DNA of 64,000 nucleotides from Daphnia carinata (GCF_022539665.2 NC_081332.1:7220303-7284302), one strand, 5' to 3'. Positions 10,566 through 22,129 are shown, counted from the first letter of the stretch. Translations and numbers: made by a program. The notes: generated by a model from the sequence alone, not told the origin.

Positions 10566-11320
10566 CTGTCTAAATTGTTTGGCAGTCTGGGTGAGGACTT
10601 TTTGGATGATGATTGATAGCTGCTTGTGACACGGCCTTGTTACTCTCCGGAAATGGGGGAATCTGTTCTCGAGCGAGTTCCGGTAGCAGTGGTTCTAGGC
10701 TGGTTATCGATTATAGCTTTCTCAGGAACGAGACTAGGTTTAGTATGCTCGTGAGAAGTGCCAGCTGTCCAACAAAGTTTCCTCCAGACGGGTCAAAAAT
10801 TCTAATGTTTCGAGGATGAGAAACTCGAATTATCCTTCCTCCTCGCTGTTGAGTGTCGTGTCTCTGGGAACAAAACCGAAGAGGTCCTTGTCCTTCGTTG
10901 GTACGAGTGTCTGCAATTCGGCTATGCTGTACGTTTGTCCCAGCAGGAACGTCGTAAGCTGCCTCTCATACGTCGTAAAGGACGTCGTCAGCTCGGACGC
11001 TTGTTAACCTGCCTTCCGCGTAGTCCTCTTGATCTGCCCACTGACCCTCACTTCCTGAATCGCACTTAAGTATTTCAGGAATATCGTCGGTGTTTCCACT
11101 TCCGTCAGCAACCGCTGTTTGTACTGGGGTTGGCACCTCAGCCCGAAGTCGTTCAACAGCCGGATCAGTTAGTCCCAGATTTTCGGATCGCGCGATTGGA
11201 AATCCAGCTCCCTCTCCTTGAGGCACCTGACTGCTAGTATCAAGGATGGTATTGAACTCGACGGTGTCGGGAACACTCTAAATGTGTTGCTCTGGATTTT
11301 TTGGTATAGGTGATGTAGAT
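10566..11320 (-). pseudogene. Gypsy copy 1 Gag N-terminal part, truncated by satellite
   Basis: LKERELDFQSRDPKIWD, then NDFGLRC and LLGQTYSIAELQTLVPTKDKDLFG align with copy 2 at 46092-46568. Stops and frame slips are present. Homology ends at about 11320, where the 70-bp satellite begins in mid-frame. Confidence 0.7.
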
Positions 11321-12590
11321 CATGAAACTGATTCCACAACACTATATTCACATTCCATACACGTATATTTGATGCTGTTTGAATGTAGATATCGAAACTC
11401 ACTGTATCACACTATATTCCCATTGAAAACACGTATATTTGATGCTGTTTGAATGTAGATATTGAAACTCACTGTATCACACTATATTCACATTGAATAC
11501 ACGTATATTTGAAGCTGTTTGAATGTAGATATTGAAACTCACTGTATCACACTATATTTACATTGAATACAGGTATATTGGATGCTGTTTGAATGAAGAT
11601 GATGAACTAATTCTATAACACTATATTCACTTTGAATACACGTATATTTGATGCTGTTTGAATGTAGATATTGAAACTCACTGTTTCATACTATATTCAC
11701 ATTTAATACACGTATATTTGATGCTGTTGGAATGTAGATATTGAAACTCAGCGTACCACACTATATTCACATTGGATAAACTTATATTTGATGCTGTTTG
11801 AATGAAGATGATGAAACTGATTCTATAAAACTATATTCACTTTGAATACACGTATATTTGATCCAGTTTGAATGTAGATATTTAAACTCACTGTATCCCA
11901 CTATATCCACATTGAATAAACATATTTTTTAAGCTGTTTTAATGTAGGTATTGAAACTCGCTGTATCACACTACATTCACACTGAATTAATGTATAGTTG
12001 ATGCTGTTTGAATGTAGATCATGAAACTCACTGATTCTATCACGCCATATTCACATTCAATACACCTATATTTGATGCTCTTTGAATTTAGATATTGAAA
12101 CTCACTGTATCACACTATATTCATCTTTAATACACGTATATTTGATGCTGTTTGAATGTAGATATTGAAACTCACTGTATCACACTTTATTCAAATTGAA
12201 TACAAGTATATTTTATACTGTTTGAATGTAGATCATGAAACTGATTATATAACACTATATTCACAATAAATACATGTATATTTGATACTGTTTGAATATA
12301 GATCATGAAACTGATTCTATAACACTATATTCACATTGAATACACGTATATTTGATACTGTTTGAATATAGATATTGAAAAGTCACTGTACTGTACTATA
12401 TGTATATTGAAACTGACATTGACATGAAACCAATTCTTTAACAGTATATTCACATTGAATACGTATATTATTAATGTATATTTGATATTGTTTGAATGTA
12501 GATCATGAAACTAACTGAAACAACATTAATGTAGTTATTGAAGCTCACTGTATCATACTATATTCACATTGAATATACTTATATTTGATG
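11321..12590 (+). repeat. 70-bp tandem satellite array, forward orientation
   Basis: About 18 diverged monomers. Anchor words recur every 70 bases (for example GATGCTGTTTGAATGTAGAT at 11371 and 11441, and GAAGCTGTTTGAATGTAGAT at 11511). Each monomer also holds CTGTATCACACTATATTCAC and ATACACGTATATTTG. Monomers drift by substitutions and small indels toward the right end. Confidence 0.95.
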
Positions 12591-13030
12591 GGTAAGGGCA
12601 AAAGATGTCAGAGAAACCTGGCGAAGCAAACGCGAGAGATGCGTTCTCATGAAGCAGTGCCAACGTGGAGCACTCTATTTCATTCTCGACAATCGCAGCG
12701 AGGCGTCAAATGTGATTGAAATATTTCGAGTTTAACAACCAGCTTTTTGCGTTTGAGTTTTCAGACAAGAAGACGTTGTTAACGCAAGTTGGAGAAAAGT
12801 TGGTGAGAAAGTATGGTGTCTAAACTGCATGAGTGTCCCGACTATAGTTAGGTTAAAGTCGGGCGGCGCCTAAACGTTTGGTTGCCGACGAAAAAAGTGC
12901 TGCTGAAAAAAACTATTTTGGAAAAATTGCGGCATCGATAATGCAAGAGTGTTTTTACATATATGAGATTATTCAACTCTCTGGAAGTGAGTTAGCGTAG
13001 ATTTGAACTTTCGACTGTAGTCGGAGTGAA
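12591..13030. other. Non-satellite insert inside the satellite array
   Basis: About 440 bases unlike the flanking monomers, with no ORF. AAAGTCGGGCGGC near 12853 and AAAGTCGGGCGAC near 13030 repeat in the same orientation, each preceded by a CGACTRTAGT-like word, which may mark a small repeated element. Confidence 0.5.
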
Positions 13031-13530
13031 AGTCGGGCGACTGATTCTATCACACAATATTCAAATTGAATACACAGATATTAGAAACTGTTTGAATGTA
13101 GATCATTGAATGCATATCATTGCATGCTCACGTATTAAACGTAAATATATTGTAGTAGAACAGTATCAAATATACGTGTATTCAATGTGAATATAGTGTG
13201 ATATAGTGAGTTTCAATAACTACATTCAAACGGTATCAAATATACATGTATTAAACGTGAATATATTGTGATAGAAACAGCTTCATGATCTACATTCAAA
13301 GAGTAATGAATATAGTGAATATAGTGTGATACCATGACTTTCATCAACTAGATTGAAACAGCATCAAATATAACTGTATTCAATGGCAATATAGTGTGAT
13401 ACAGTGAGTTTCATTAACTACATTCAAACGGTATCAAATATACCGGTATTTAATGTGTATATAGTGTAACGCAGGGAGTTTCAATATCTACATTCAAACA
13501 GCATCAAATTTAAGTGTAGTCAAATTGTTT
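13031..13530 (-). repeat. 70-bp satellite, switching to inverted orientation
   Basis: One or two forward monomers (13031-13110) are followed, from about 13130, by monomers in reverse complement (GTGTATTCAATGTGAATATA, ACTACATTCAAACGGTATCA) at about 70-base spacing to 13530. Confidence 0.9.
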
Positions 13531-13635
13531 TTACGGGGATAAGAAACCTTCCAATGATATTTTTATCAAGCCGTATGCTGCCGAACTCATTCGTCTTAAA
13601 CCAACTTGAATTGTGGTTTATGGAGTGACATACCA

Positions 13636-14842
13636 CGTAAAGCCTTTAATTGTTAGCGTTGACACTGTTGCTCGACCTGTGCTCCGAAATACGACACAAT
13701 TTAATTTATTATACGGATGTGATTTCTGCCTACATCCTGGTAAGCTAAATATTTTTTGCTGTTTTTGAGTTACAAATTATTATTAGTGATACATTTAAAT
13801 ATTACCAATTCAAAACAATTCCAATGATGCTTAATATGGAGTTCATTACCCAGGTCAAGTAAATAGGAAAGGAATGGGATATTCTCGCCTATATCCGAAT
13901 CCTCAAGATGGGTCAATCTGCTTCCCTTTGCGGACTACAAAGCAACACGATGATGATTTATTAGAGGTACATTCGTTGAAAGTAACAAAATAGACAATCA
14001 CATTTAATTCCTTTCTGCTATGAACTACAGGTACTTATTGGGGAGAGTGATGCTGTTCACGGCATACTTGGTGATACACCATTCTTCAGCATTAAAGGTT
14101 TGATTTTATTGCCGCTTTCGTCCCAGAATATATGCACAGCGTCTGTTTTAGAGTTGTTCGTTCCATTCTGTTACTGTGGACTCTTTCATCGTATAACAAA
14201 GAGCCATGGTATATTGGAAAGCGGGTTATCCTAGACGAACTTAATAAGCGACTGTTGGAAATTAAGCCACCCTCTGAAATCAAAAGAACCCCTCAGATCT
14301 TTGATAATATTCCGTACTGGAAGGCTTCAGAGTTCCGAACATTTGTTTTTTATTATTATTCTATCCTGAGGAGAATTTTGCCTGAGCCATTTTTTCCTCA
14401 TTTTTCAACATTGGCTTGTTCATTATTTGGTCTACTGCTGGATGAAATTAACGTAGAATCTGTAAGAAAAAACGAGATCGTTTTGCGAAATTTCGTGTCC
14501 GAGGCATTACTTACAATGTGCACCTTCTTACTCATTTGGCTAAAAGTATCATTGATTAGGGTTGCCTTTGGTCAACTTGTGCTTTCATTCCAGAGTGAAA
14601 CAATGGAGATCTACCGAACCTATTCAATGGCACTCAAAACATAATTGATCAAAGGGCTCAAATATATCATATGCGCATAGCCATTCGAAAAGAAACTATC
14701 GATCTTTTAGCATCCAGCAGTATTCCCTACGAGGTAACTCGAGACATTCGAGAACTGAAGAAATGCAAGCGAAGAACAATGACCACTCTCATAAGCAGGT
14801 TAACCAGTTGGAGGGACGAAAAGACAACTATGTCAATAGAGT
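13636..14842 (+). pseudogene. CACTA/TNP2-like transposase, exons with frameshifts
   Basis: Exon-like blocks: about 13636-13740 (VDTVARPVLRNTTQF, then CDFCLHPG before a GTAAGC donor), about 13855-13966 (YSRLYPNPQDG, RTTKQHDDDLLE), and 14030-14640. The last holds EYMHSVCF (the DYMH-type motif), IKPPSEIKRTPQ, YWKASEFRTFVFYYY and, in another frame, YNVHLLTHLAKSIIDWGCLW, the order seen in arthropod TNP2-like transposases with a DUF4218-like C-terminal domain. At least two frameshifts are needed (near 14095 and 14520), so the copy is dead. A related fragment lies at 54353-55069. Identification is by motif memory, not alignment. Confidence 0.7.
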
Positions 14843-14906
14843 AAGTAATTAATTGTAGAAATGTAATTACATGCAGGTATTCTAATTCCATTTCATGTAC
14901 TTCCAG

Positions 14907-15650
14907 ATTGACCGTGGATGAAAGGCCGAGGACATCAACTCAAGTTAACCCAGTTTTTGAATCTGCGGCCACAATATTTTTTGCTTGTGAGAACGTTTGT
15001 ATTATTTATGAGTTTCATTCTAAAATCCTTGTGATTTTTGTAATTTATAGAATCTGTAGCTGATCTTTTGATTCACAAAGCAGAAACTGATGCCGGTCAT
15101 GTTGGAAGGAAAACAGAAAAGGCTATGCAAAAACAGAAAAAGAAACAAATGGAAGAAACACGTCTAGTAGAAGAAATTAATTTACTTCATGTGAATCCTG
15201 GTCAACAGCTAGCTGCGCTAGTTATTCGTGAGGATTTCTTTACTTTATATGTCCTAGGTCTATGTTGTTATTATAAATCTAATTAATCATCTTGTAAATT
15301 TAGACATTAATGTATGTCTTGAGGAGTTGAAGACAACTATAGAAGACTCCCGTAAACACAGTTAAGACCTTCAACAGCTTTTGGACAGACAGCAACTATC
15401 GGATTCGTTGCCTGGTAATTCAGGATCGCGTAAAGTGCAAGATGCTAAACAGGTGTAAAGCCAATTTATATAAGCCCTGCCATTTATTAATGTAATTGCA
15501 TTCGTCTAGCAGTACCTAGTTAATGGGATGTCGTTGAACGTTAATGAAGCTAATTTAAAGTTAGCCGTTTCATATGGCAGGTCCATGATCAACAAAATCA
15601 TGGAGTCAGTTTACACACGAGAATTCATGGCAACCCATTTTATTTATTTC
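14907..15650 (+). pseudogene. Coiled-coil plus BEN-like exons following the transposase
   Basis: AG/GT-bounded blocks include a Lys/Glu-rich helix (KTEKAMQKQKKKQMEE) at 15060-15290, a Gln/Leu-rich stretch at about 15330-15450, and at about 15510-15640 the sequence SYGRSMINKIMESVYTREF, which resembles the core of a BEN domain (a DNA-binding module). Stops interrupt the blocks. The transposase and BEN-like parts are in the same orientation and may be one gene or two ORFs of the same transposon. Confidence 0.4.
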
Positions 15651-16555
15651 CCCATTATTTTATTTCAAAATTTATAAATGTCTATAATTCCCTACTTATT
15701 TACAGTATTTGTCACTTCGTATTGGGCAAGAAAACACAAAGTGGCGTTAAACCCCAAATTAATCACAATTGCAATGTAAGACAAACTTGGCACGGAGCAT
15801 AGGGAGTACAGAAGGCTTGCACAAAGGTTGCAAGATCAAAGAAGCAGCGATAACGCCCTTGACCTAGCCAATGCGATGGACGATAGTAATTAAGTAAATT
15901 ATTTGTCGTTCCACTACTAAGAAGTGTTACATTTCTGAGAGCAAACATTTTACATGGATAAATGCCATATTTATGTTTTCGTTTCCAGTCATTTTTAATG
16001 GCTTATTTCGGCCTTGTTTCCCTCAATTACTTTTCTCGGCCGTTATCTGTATTGTTACCGGGGATTGGAAATGTCCAACATGTTTTGTATTTTATTGCCC
16101 TATCGTTTATCGCAAAGACATCTTGAGACAAAGACAAGAATTTTGTGTTGTTCGTATTCAGTAAAAAAGGCACATGTAAGGACCTCAGCTGATCCTGAAT
16201 TTCATTCTTTTTAACCCACAGTGATTTGTTGTTTCCCTGGCCGACTACCATGAAAAATGTTCACAAAGAAATTACACAGAATAACGTTTGAAATTTTCTT
16301 TTAATACTAAGTATCAATATAATACAACGAGGATTAAACAACCTGTTAACTACTCGTAAATTCCGACTGGAAACTTGTTTGTTCTCTACACGGTGTGGTG
16401 GGATTGTAAATTATCGTTTTTAGAAATCAGTGATATAAACCGCTTGGGACCACGATATTAAAAAACCGTGTTAACAGGCCGTTATATAACTCTGTATAGT
16501 AACCAGTAAAAAATAATACCGTCTCAGTTCAAATATGGGTTACATTTTCAATACC
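15651..16555. other. No supported gene
   Basis: Only scattered short frames with no recognisable motif. Satellite resumes near 16556. Confidence 0.4.
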
Positions 16556-16955
16556 TGCAACAGCATCAAACATACGTGTATTCAATGTGAATATAGGGTT
16601 ATAGAATCAGTTTCATGATCTACATTCAAACAGGATCAAATATACGTGTATTTAATGTGAATATAGTGTGATACAATGAGTTTCAATATCTACATTCAAA
16701 CAGCATCAAATATACGTGTATTAAATGTGGATATAGTGTAATAAAATGAGTTTCATCAACAAGATTCAAACAGCATCAAATATACGCATATTCAATGTGA
16801 ATATAGTGTGATACCATGACTTTCATCAACTAGATTGAAACAGCATCAAATATAACTGTATTCAATGGGAATATAGTGTGATACAGTGAGTTTCATTAAC
16901 TATATTCAAATAGTATTAAATATCCGTGTATTCAATGTGAATATAGTGTAAAAGC
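16556..16955 (-). repeat. 70-bp satellite block, inverted orientation
   Basis: Five to six monomers in reverse complement to the 11321-12590 array (TATACGTGTATTCAATGTGA, then TACATTCAAACAGCATCAAA, about 70 bases apart). It matches the orientation of the block ending at 13530, consistent with one array split by the CACTA-like element. Confidence 0.9.
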
Positions 16956-17014
16956 ATTGTTTCCGTTGGGAAGATGACTTTACGAGTTTTAGATAAAATG
17001 AATAAAAGAATTCG

Positions 17015-17404
17015 TTGGCATTTACCCACATTACCGTATGTATTACTTTTAAGCTAAGACACAACAACAAATTAAAAGAAGAGAAGATTCGAATTCAGCC
17101 TTACCGTGGTTACACGAGTAGAAGGATGGAAGAGAAAAGACACGAAACGAATGTGAAACTCAAGTTCCACACGAACGATACACAAACAAGAGTTCAAATA
17201 AGTAAGACTAGGCAGTAGAATGCCGTGAATAACTCTGAACAAGTTTAACTGAACCCACCTGATTAATGAAACATCAAGTAATGCACAATACTACTAATAA
17301 GAGCGAGAAAGATGCCTTTAGGCAACTGCTGTATTCGGCTGTAAGTTATAGTCTGATCTTCATCAAATGTTGAGTTAATCATGGAACTTTGCATATTGCA
17401 TGAT
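17015..17404 (-). repeat. LTR fragment related to gypsy copy 2 LTR
   Basis: Collinear with about 47240-47610 in the same orientation: shared words include GAGCGAGAAAGATGCC versus AAGCAAGAAAGATGCC, and CATGGAACTTTGCATATTGCA in both. It is flanked by satellite, so it is a partial LTR lodged in the array. Confidence 0.7.
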
Positions 17405-17575
17405 AAATAATAAACTCATTGTATCACACTATATTCACATTGTATACACGTATATTTGATGGTGTTTGAATGTAGATCGTGAAACTTATGGTATCACACT
17501 ATTTTCACAATGAATACACGTATATTTGCTGTTGTTTCAACCTGCTGATGAAACTCATTGTATCACACTATTGTA
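17405..17575 (+). repeat. 70-bp satellite block, forward orientation
   Basis: Roughly two and a half monomers (TTGTATCACACTATATTCAC, ACACGTATATTTGATGGTGT). It ends in mid-monomer at an LTR copy. Confidence 0.9.
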
Positions 17576-18230
17576 AGGAAGTTGAATGCATTACTTTTAA
17601 CTGCTTTCGCTTTGCTTCCGTAGTGAATGCAAGTCTGGACATACGCGGCTGGGCTGACCTAAATGAACACTTGCAAGCTGATTCACGCAGGCGGTATTTC
17701 ACCAACGTAACGCCACGTTGAACGCACCTTCTAATTGTGGATCGTACAAGCTTCTCCCAATCACGCGGATTTGCAATATGCGAAGTTCCATGGTGAACCC
17801 AGCAATTGATGGAGATCATACCTAAACTTGCAATCTAGTAAAGTAGTTGCCTCAAGGCCTTCTTGCCTTATTAGTAGTATTGCGTAGTGAATTTATATTC
17901 TTTTACGCTGATGTTTAGTAATCAAGTTCGATTCAATTAAGCTTGTTCGGACTTAAGAATAATTCTTGACAGTTCGATTGTCTTTTGTTGTTCCTTTTTA
18001 ACTCTTGTCTTTGTATCGCCTACGTGCAGCCGAGTTATCACGCTCGCGCTTGTGTCGTTTTTCTGCCCGTTCTCTATACGTGTGATCACAGAAAGACCCA
18101 GTTATGATTGTCCCTTTCAACCTGTTTTTCGAATGTTCCTTCTTCTTCTTTGTTCTCTTGTCTTTTTAATTCTGATGTCTTGAAATAATACATACATCAT
18201 TGCGGGTATCCGCCTACGAGTTCTATCATT
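17573..18230 (+). repeat. LTR of the gypsy copy 2 family, plus orientation
   Basis: The reverse complement of 47165-47830 follows this segment closely, sharing TTTCGCTTTGCTTCCGTAGT, AGCTGATTCACGCAG, GACAGTGCGATTGTC-like words and CGCCTACGTGCAGCCGAGTT. After the LTR, GGGTATCCGCC matches the candidate primer-binding region of copy 2 (GGGTAACCGCC). Homology then stops, so this is an LTR with a few bases of leader and no internal coding region. It faces the LTR fragment at 17015-17404 in inverted orientation. Confidence 0.75.
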
Positions 18231-18394
18231 ATCTGCAGGGTTACGTTTGTCGTTTTTTGGGGTACGTCTGTCGATACCTCTAGGTACTTGTGACGGAGGG
18301 TAGCACTGTCCTCATGCCTGCTAAGCAACGAATTGGGTTGCTTGCTAACATTGAAAATGTTGATAAATCCTTCGCGTAACTTCTTTTCTGGCAC
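18197..18394 (-). other. Short open frame left of the MITE, unrecognised
   Basis: A 65-codon minus-strand frame with plausible composition (KLREGFINIFNVSKQ). It could be more of the envelope-like gene to the right, displaced by the MITE, but I cannot confirm that. Its right end abuts the MITE insertion and its left end abuts the LTR at 17573-18230. Confidence 0.25.
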
Positions 18395-18420
18395 CTAGGA
18401 CTGTCAAGAATATTTATATA

Positions 18421-19077
18421 CAGTACCCACCAAAAATATTATACACTCGGTCATTTTTTGGCCCTTTTATTAAGTTAGAAAACGTAAACAATTACATCTT
18501 AACTGAAAACCAGAAAGACGTCTGCAAATTGGATAACAGTAAAAAATGTGTTGCAGGCGCCTCTTGTGGTACAGAAAAATAACTCGAGTCAACCCTCCTT
18601 GTTTTGTCTTCTTTGATTTTGCAGGAAAAAATTTAGCCAGTACAAAACTACAAATATAACGGGATGTATTTATACAATAAAAATATTTTATTGTATTGTT
18701 ATAAAGAAAAACCTTTTCTTAAATTCGAGAAATAAACTAGAAGCTCTTGCGGCTTCTAGTTAAAAAGATACACGCAAAATCAAAAGAGGCCTAATTTTGG
18801 GAAAGCCCTATGCAAGGCAATGGCGGCGCGAAACGGAAAAACGGGGAAATAATATACACATGAACGCACATATAACGTTCAGGATTTTTCGTGTGCAACT
18901 ATGCGCTGCATATCGCTGGATAGAAAATTCATCTACGAGTACGCAGATTTTTTTTCTTAAACATAACTATAGGGGTAATCCACAAATAAATAAAAACTAG
19001 GGAGAAGTAACGCCATCAGACACCATGTTAAAAGGACCAAAAAATGACCGAGTGTATAATATTTTTGGTGGGTACTG
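18421..19077. mobile_element. Tc1/mariner-like MITE, 657 bp, TA target duplication
   Basis: Ends CAGTACCCACCAAAAATATT at 18421 and its reverse complement ending at 19077, with near-perfect inverted repeats of about 50 bp (the pairing runs into TGGCCCTTTTA and TAAAAGGACCA). TA flanks both sides (18419-18420 and 19078-19079). No transposase ORF is present. The TA duplication and CAGT ends fit the Tc1/mariner superfamily. Confidence 0.9.
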
Positions 19078-19079
19078 TA

Positions 19080-19849
19080 TGTATCTGGTAGACCTATTAC
19101 TAGATACAGTTATGTTAGTGCAAATTTGTGTTCTGTTAGTGGAAAAAAGAAATTCTAATTGTGCCGCGTGGTCTTCTATTCTACTTTGCTTCTTGTTTTT
19201 GGTTAAATTTCTTCGACCTTGAAATACTGAAATGATTTCACAGGCTGGTTCTTTCTGGTCAGGAATTTCCATACTATATTAAATTGTTGTGATTTGAAAT
19301 TTCTACTGTACTAAAGTTTGCTAAGATTCTACATGGTGACATTGCGGGATAGTCATGGCATTCTTTTGATAGTTGAATGATCTGGGTGACACAGTTTTCT
19401 GTTGTATAGGCCTGTGTCGTCATCCAATTACCTTCTCCTTCGGGTTCTTGGAGATATCCGTGTGTCTTCCCGTGCTTAAACACTGGCCTGGTAACGCATG
19501 TATTTGGATATTGAGCAGCAGCCCAGAATTCGTTAGCACTGACTTTTAAAATTTGCTTTTTACAAGTTGTATCATGGCTAAATTTAAAGTTTGTGGAAAT
19601 TTCTTTAGTCGAAAGTCACTGGTTACGTGCAAATCCTTCCCATGTTATGGGTGCTTTGTTTTTGGTTAATGGCCTGTAATTAACTTTACTTGGTACTTCT
19701 ACTGGTTCGAGGTGTGAACAGTAATCTGGGTCTTCTAAGTCTACGGTACCTTTCATTATTGGCTGAAAGCAGTTGCAAGTGTTGATGGTTAGTGGTTGTG
19801 CTAGGCCTACAGCTAGAGCGAAGACAAGGCTCGAAATAACGTTTTTCAT
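19080..19849 (-). pseudogene. Envelope-like glycoprotein, frameshifted
   Basis: Begins with a signal-peptide-like stretch (MKNVISSLVFALAVGLAQP) followed by a Cys-containing ectodomain start (CNCFQPIMKG). The reading moves through three frames (19616-19849, 19274-19483, 19080-19272) with several Cys and N-glycosylation sequons (NFS, NIT). The start resembles the one at 55236-55484 in layout: signal peptide, then C-x-C, then a Cys about 18 residues later. I read it as a decayed envelope gene of an endogenous LTR element. The glycoprotein family is not identified. Confidence 0.5.
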
Positions 19850-20187
19850 CTGTAATTAGATTTCTGTTGTCAGTCTTTGTGGTTGTTAATTGGTTTGTCT
19901 TAAAGATCTTCTAATAGGCGTTTCGGCGTTTGTCTCTTGCGTCCTGCTCTACGTTGTTTTTTAGGCTTATTTTCGCTTTCTACGGGCAACTGGGTTATTT
20001 CGTTTCGATCACTACTTCCCTCGTCCTTCGTCCTCGTTCCTAATCTAGCCTCGCTATGCCATGCTAAGCTAAGCTAGCGACGCGCGGGCTAGGTTAGCTT
20101 GAATTTTCAAGCTTAAATCGTAAAAAAATTTAAGCTTGGAATCGTTAGCTTGGGGGGAGGGGGGGTTTGGAGCGGTCGCAATCTAAG
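19850..20187. other. Gag-envelope spacer with two small hairpins
   Basis: Overlapping inverted repeats: AGCTTGAATTTTCAAGCT at 20097-20114, and a 10-bp stem (AAGCTTAAAT, 20109-20118, with 20128-20137). A G-rich run follows near 20150-20166. No coding signal is seen. This is where pol would be expected. Confidence 0.5.
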
Positions 20188-21880
20188 CTAACTCAAGGTT
20201 TGGGTAAGCTTAACGTTTTGTACGGGTTCCGTTCCTCTTAAACGAGTGGCTAGAATTTTTTTAACGGATTCTCTTGGCCATTCGTGTATTGTTGCTATCG
20301 CCTCTGTGCCACGTAGCCACACTTTTATCGGTTGGTCATTTACATTACTGCTGTAGATTGGTATATTCTGAGTTTCGTCCCTACGACTGATAGCTGCTGC
20401 GAGCGCTCTGATGTCGTCAATAGCCGTCATTCTAAGTGATAGTGTTTGACTTCTATCGGCCACGTCGATACCTTCCTCTCGTCTTTGTGTTCTCTTATTG
20501 CCTGGTTATCTCGAATCAAAGCTTCTATGTTTTGTCTGAGGTTTCTGTTTTCTTTGCCTAGGTCAGTTGCTTTTTTCGTTCTTATTGGAGTGCTAGTCTT
20601 CCTTCTGTTGACTTGCTAGCTCGCTTTCTAATGACACGATTTTCCGATTATGCAGCGCAAAGTTGTGCTGTGCTAATTCGAGCTCGTTCGTGCTTGCGGC
20701 GATCGCAATATTTTGCTGGAGCGTCCTTAGTTTGTCCCCCAACGACTGGTTGGTAGTTTGTAACAAGTATATTTCTTCTGTGTATCGGATCTGGTTTTGT
20801 TGCAAGGTTGTTACGTTAAATTTGCTGTCGTGTTTAAGTGATTGTTTTCCGATTGTATTTTTGCAAAAATGTTCGCTTGCTCTACTTGCTCCTGTTTCAG
20901 TAATTCTAGTTCTGCTTGTTTTACTTTTATGGTGTCAGTCAGGTTGGAAATTTCCTGGTTTTTATTTGTTGCGTCCACGATTAGTTTTTTATATTCTGTT
21001 TGTAGGGTGTGGATCTTTTTTTCCTGATCTATGCTTTTCTTTTTGAGGGCTTTGTAACTTAGGTGCAAATGGTTCCTTCCGCAAGGACCTGAGCTTCCCT
21101 TTGCTTTAGTCTCTCTATTTCGGTCCGAAGTTTAGCTTTGATTTTTAGTTTTTTTGATTACAGATGAGTGTTCGGCTTCTACTTTTCGTATAGTCGTTTC
21201 CTAAGTGTGTAAGTCTTTTTTACTAATGTAGATATTAGGTTGATTTTTTCTTCCTGTGTTTGCTCTTATTGTTAAGTTAGGTTTTTTGCCTGACATTCGA
21301 TTGCCTGTTGATGGATACTAGTCGTTTGAATCAAGGCTAATGCTTGGTTTTCCAGTATTTGGATTTTTGATTCAGCTACTATTAACTTTTCTCTAATTAA
21401 TTTGTATTCTTAATCCTTTTCTTTTAAAGAGTTTTAAGTTGTTTTGTCGTTGACTTATCTTTAGCAGATTCTAATTCTAGCTTGTATCTGTTTATCGACT
21501 GATGAATTCCAATTAGCGCGGTTTTAAGGAAATCTCTTTCTTCTACTAATTTATTTTTCTTTTTACTAGGTAAATTCTCGATCTAGTGATATTTTGTTAA
21601 TTGTTTTTCTTCGTCACTTTCTCTAGGGTTACTTTCGGCGCTTCTGATTCGTTTGAATGGAGTTATACGAGTTTCCGGGATTTCACCCTTTTGTTCGGTT
21701 TCTAACTTGGTGTAAACTTTTTGTGTTGTTAGTTTAATGTCTGCTAGGCTTAATCTACTGGAATTTTCTGTTACCTCTAAAGGTTCTTCTACTGGGGCAG
21801 TTGGTGTTTATATTTCTACTGTTAAATCGTCAGTTGACACATAGATGACCTACCCTTATCGCGCGGGAGTTTTTAGACGA
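20188..21880 (-). pseudogene. Gag-like protein with long coiled-coil N-terminus
   Basis: The distal part (20188-20463) reads MTAIDDIRALAAAISRR, then QPIKVWLRGTEAIATIHEWP, the start of a gypsy-type capsid region. Upstream blocks at 20593-20805 and 20811-21068 are heptad-rich coiled coil (LQTEYKKLIVDATNKNQEIS, ELELLKQEQVEQ), and about 21600-21840 is a Ser/Thr/Glu-rich N-terminal part. Stops and frameshifts separate the blocks (near 20592, 20810 and 21070-21600). The capsid is cut after about 45 residues. Confidence 0.55.
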
Positions 21881-22129
21881 CCGATAGTCGTCTGCGATGT
21901 CCGGCTAATTGCTGCTTGTTGTTCCACTGCTGGCAGGAGCCCGGGCTGGTAAAATTTGAACAAAGTCCAAATCTGGACACGTTCACCAAACATAATGTTC
22001 ATGTGTTATGATGGAAATAAGTTCAAGCACACCGAGTGGATGCAGAGAGGTGTATTTCATACAACAAATGTTGCTACATGCAAGATTACAGTGTAAAACT
22101 GCTTGAAGAGACACTTCCGAGTCCCGTCC

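Larger units (their letters stand above)
4441..11320 (-). mobile_element. Gypsy (Ty3-like) LTR retrotransposon copy 1, degenerate
   Basis: Gag, zinc knuckle, protease, reverse transcriptase, RNase H and integrase occur in Ty3/gypsy order on the minus strand, followed by a 3' accessory ORF. Frameshifts, stops and a protease deletion break the frames. The 5' side stops abruptly near 11320, where the text changes to 70-bp satellite; copy 2 continues into further gag and an LTR at the same point. The 5' LTR is therefore missing. Confidence 0.9.
13531..16555 (+). mobile_element. CACTA/TNP2-like DNA transposon relic inside satellite
   Basis: About 3.0 kb of non-satellite DNA separates two reverse-oriented satellite blocks and carries exons of a TNP2-like transposase and a BEN-like region, both on the plus strand. 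The superfamily call is from protein pattern. CACTA-type termini were not found. Confidence 0.65.
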
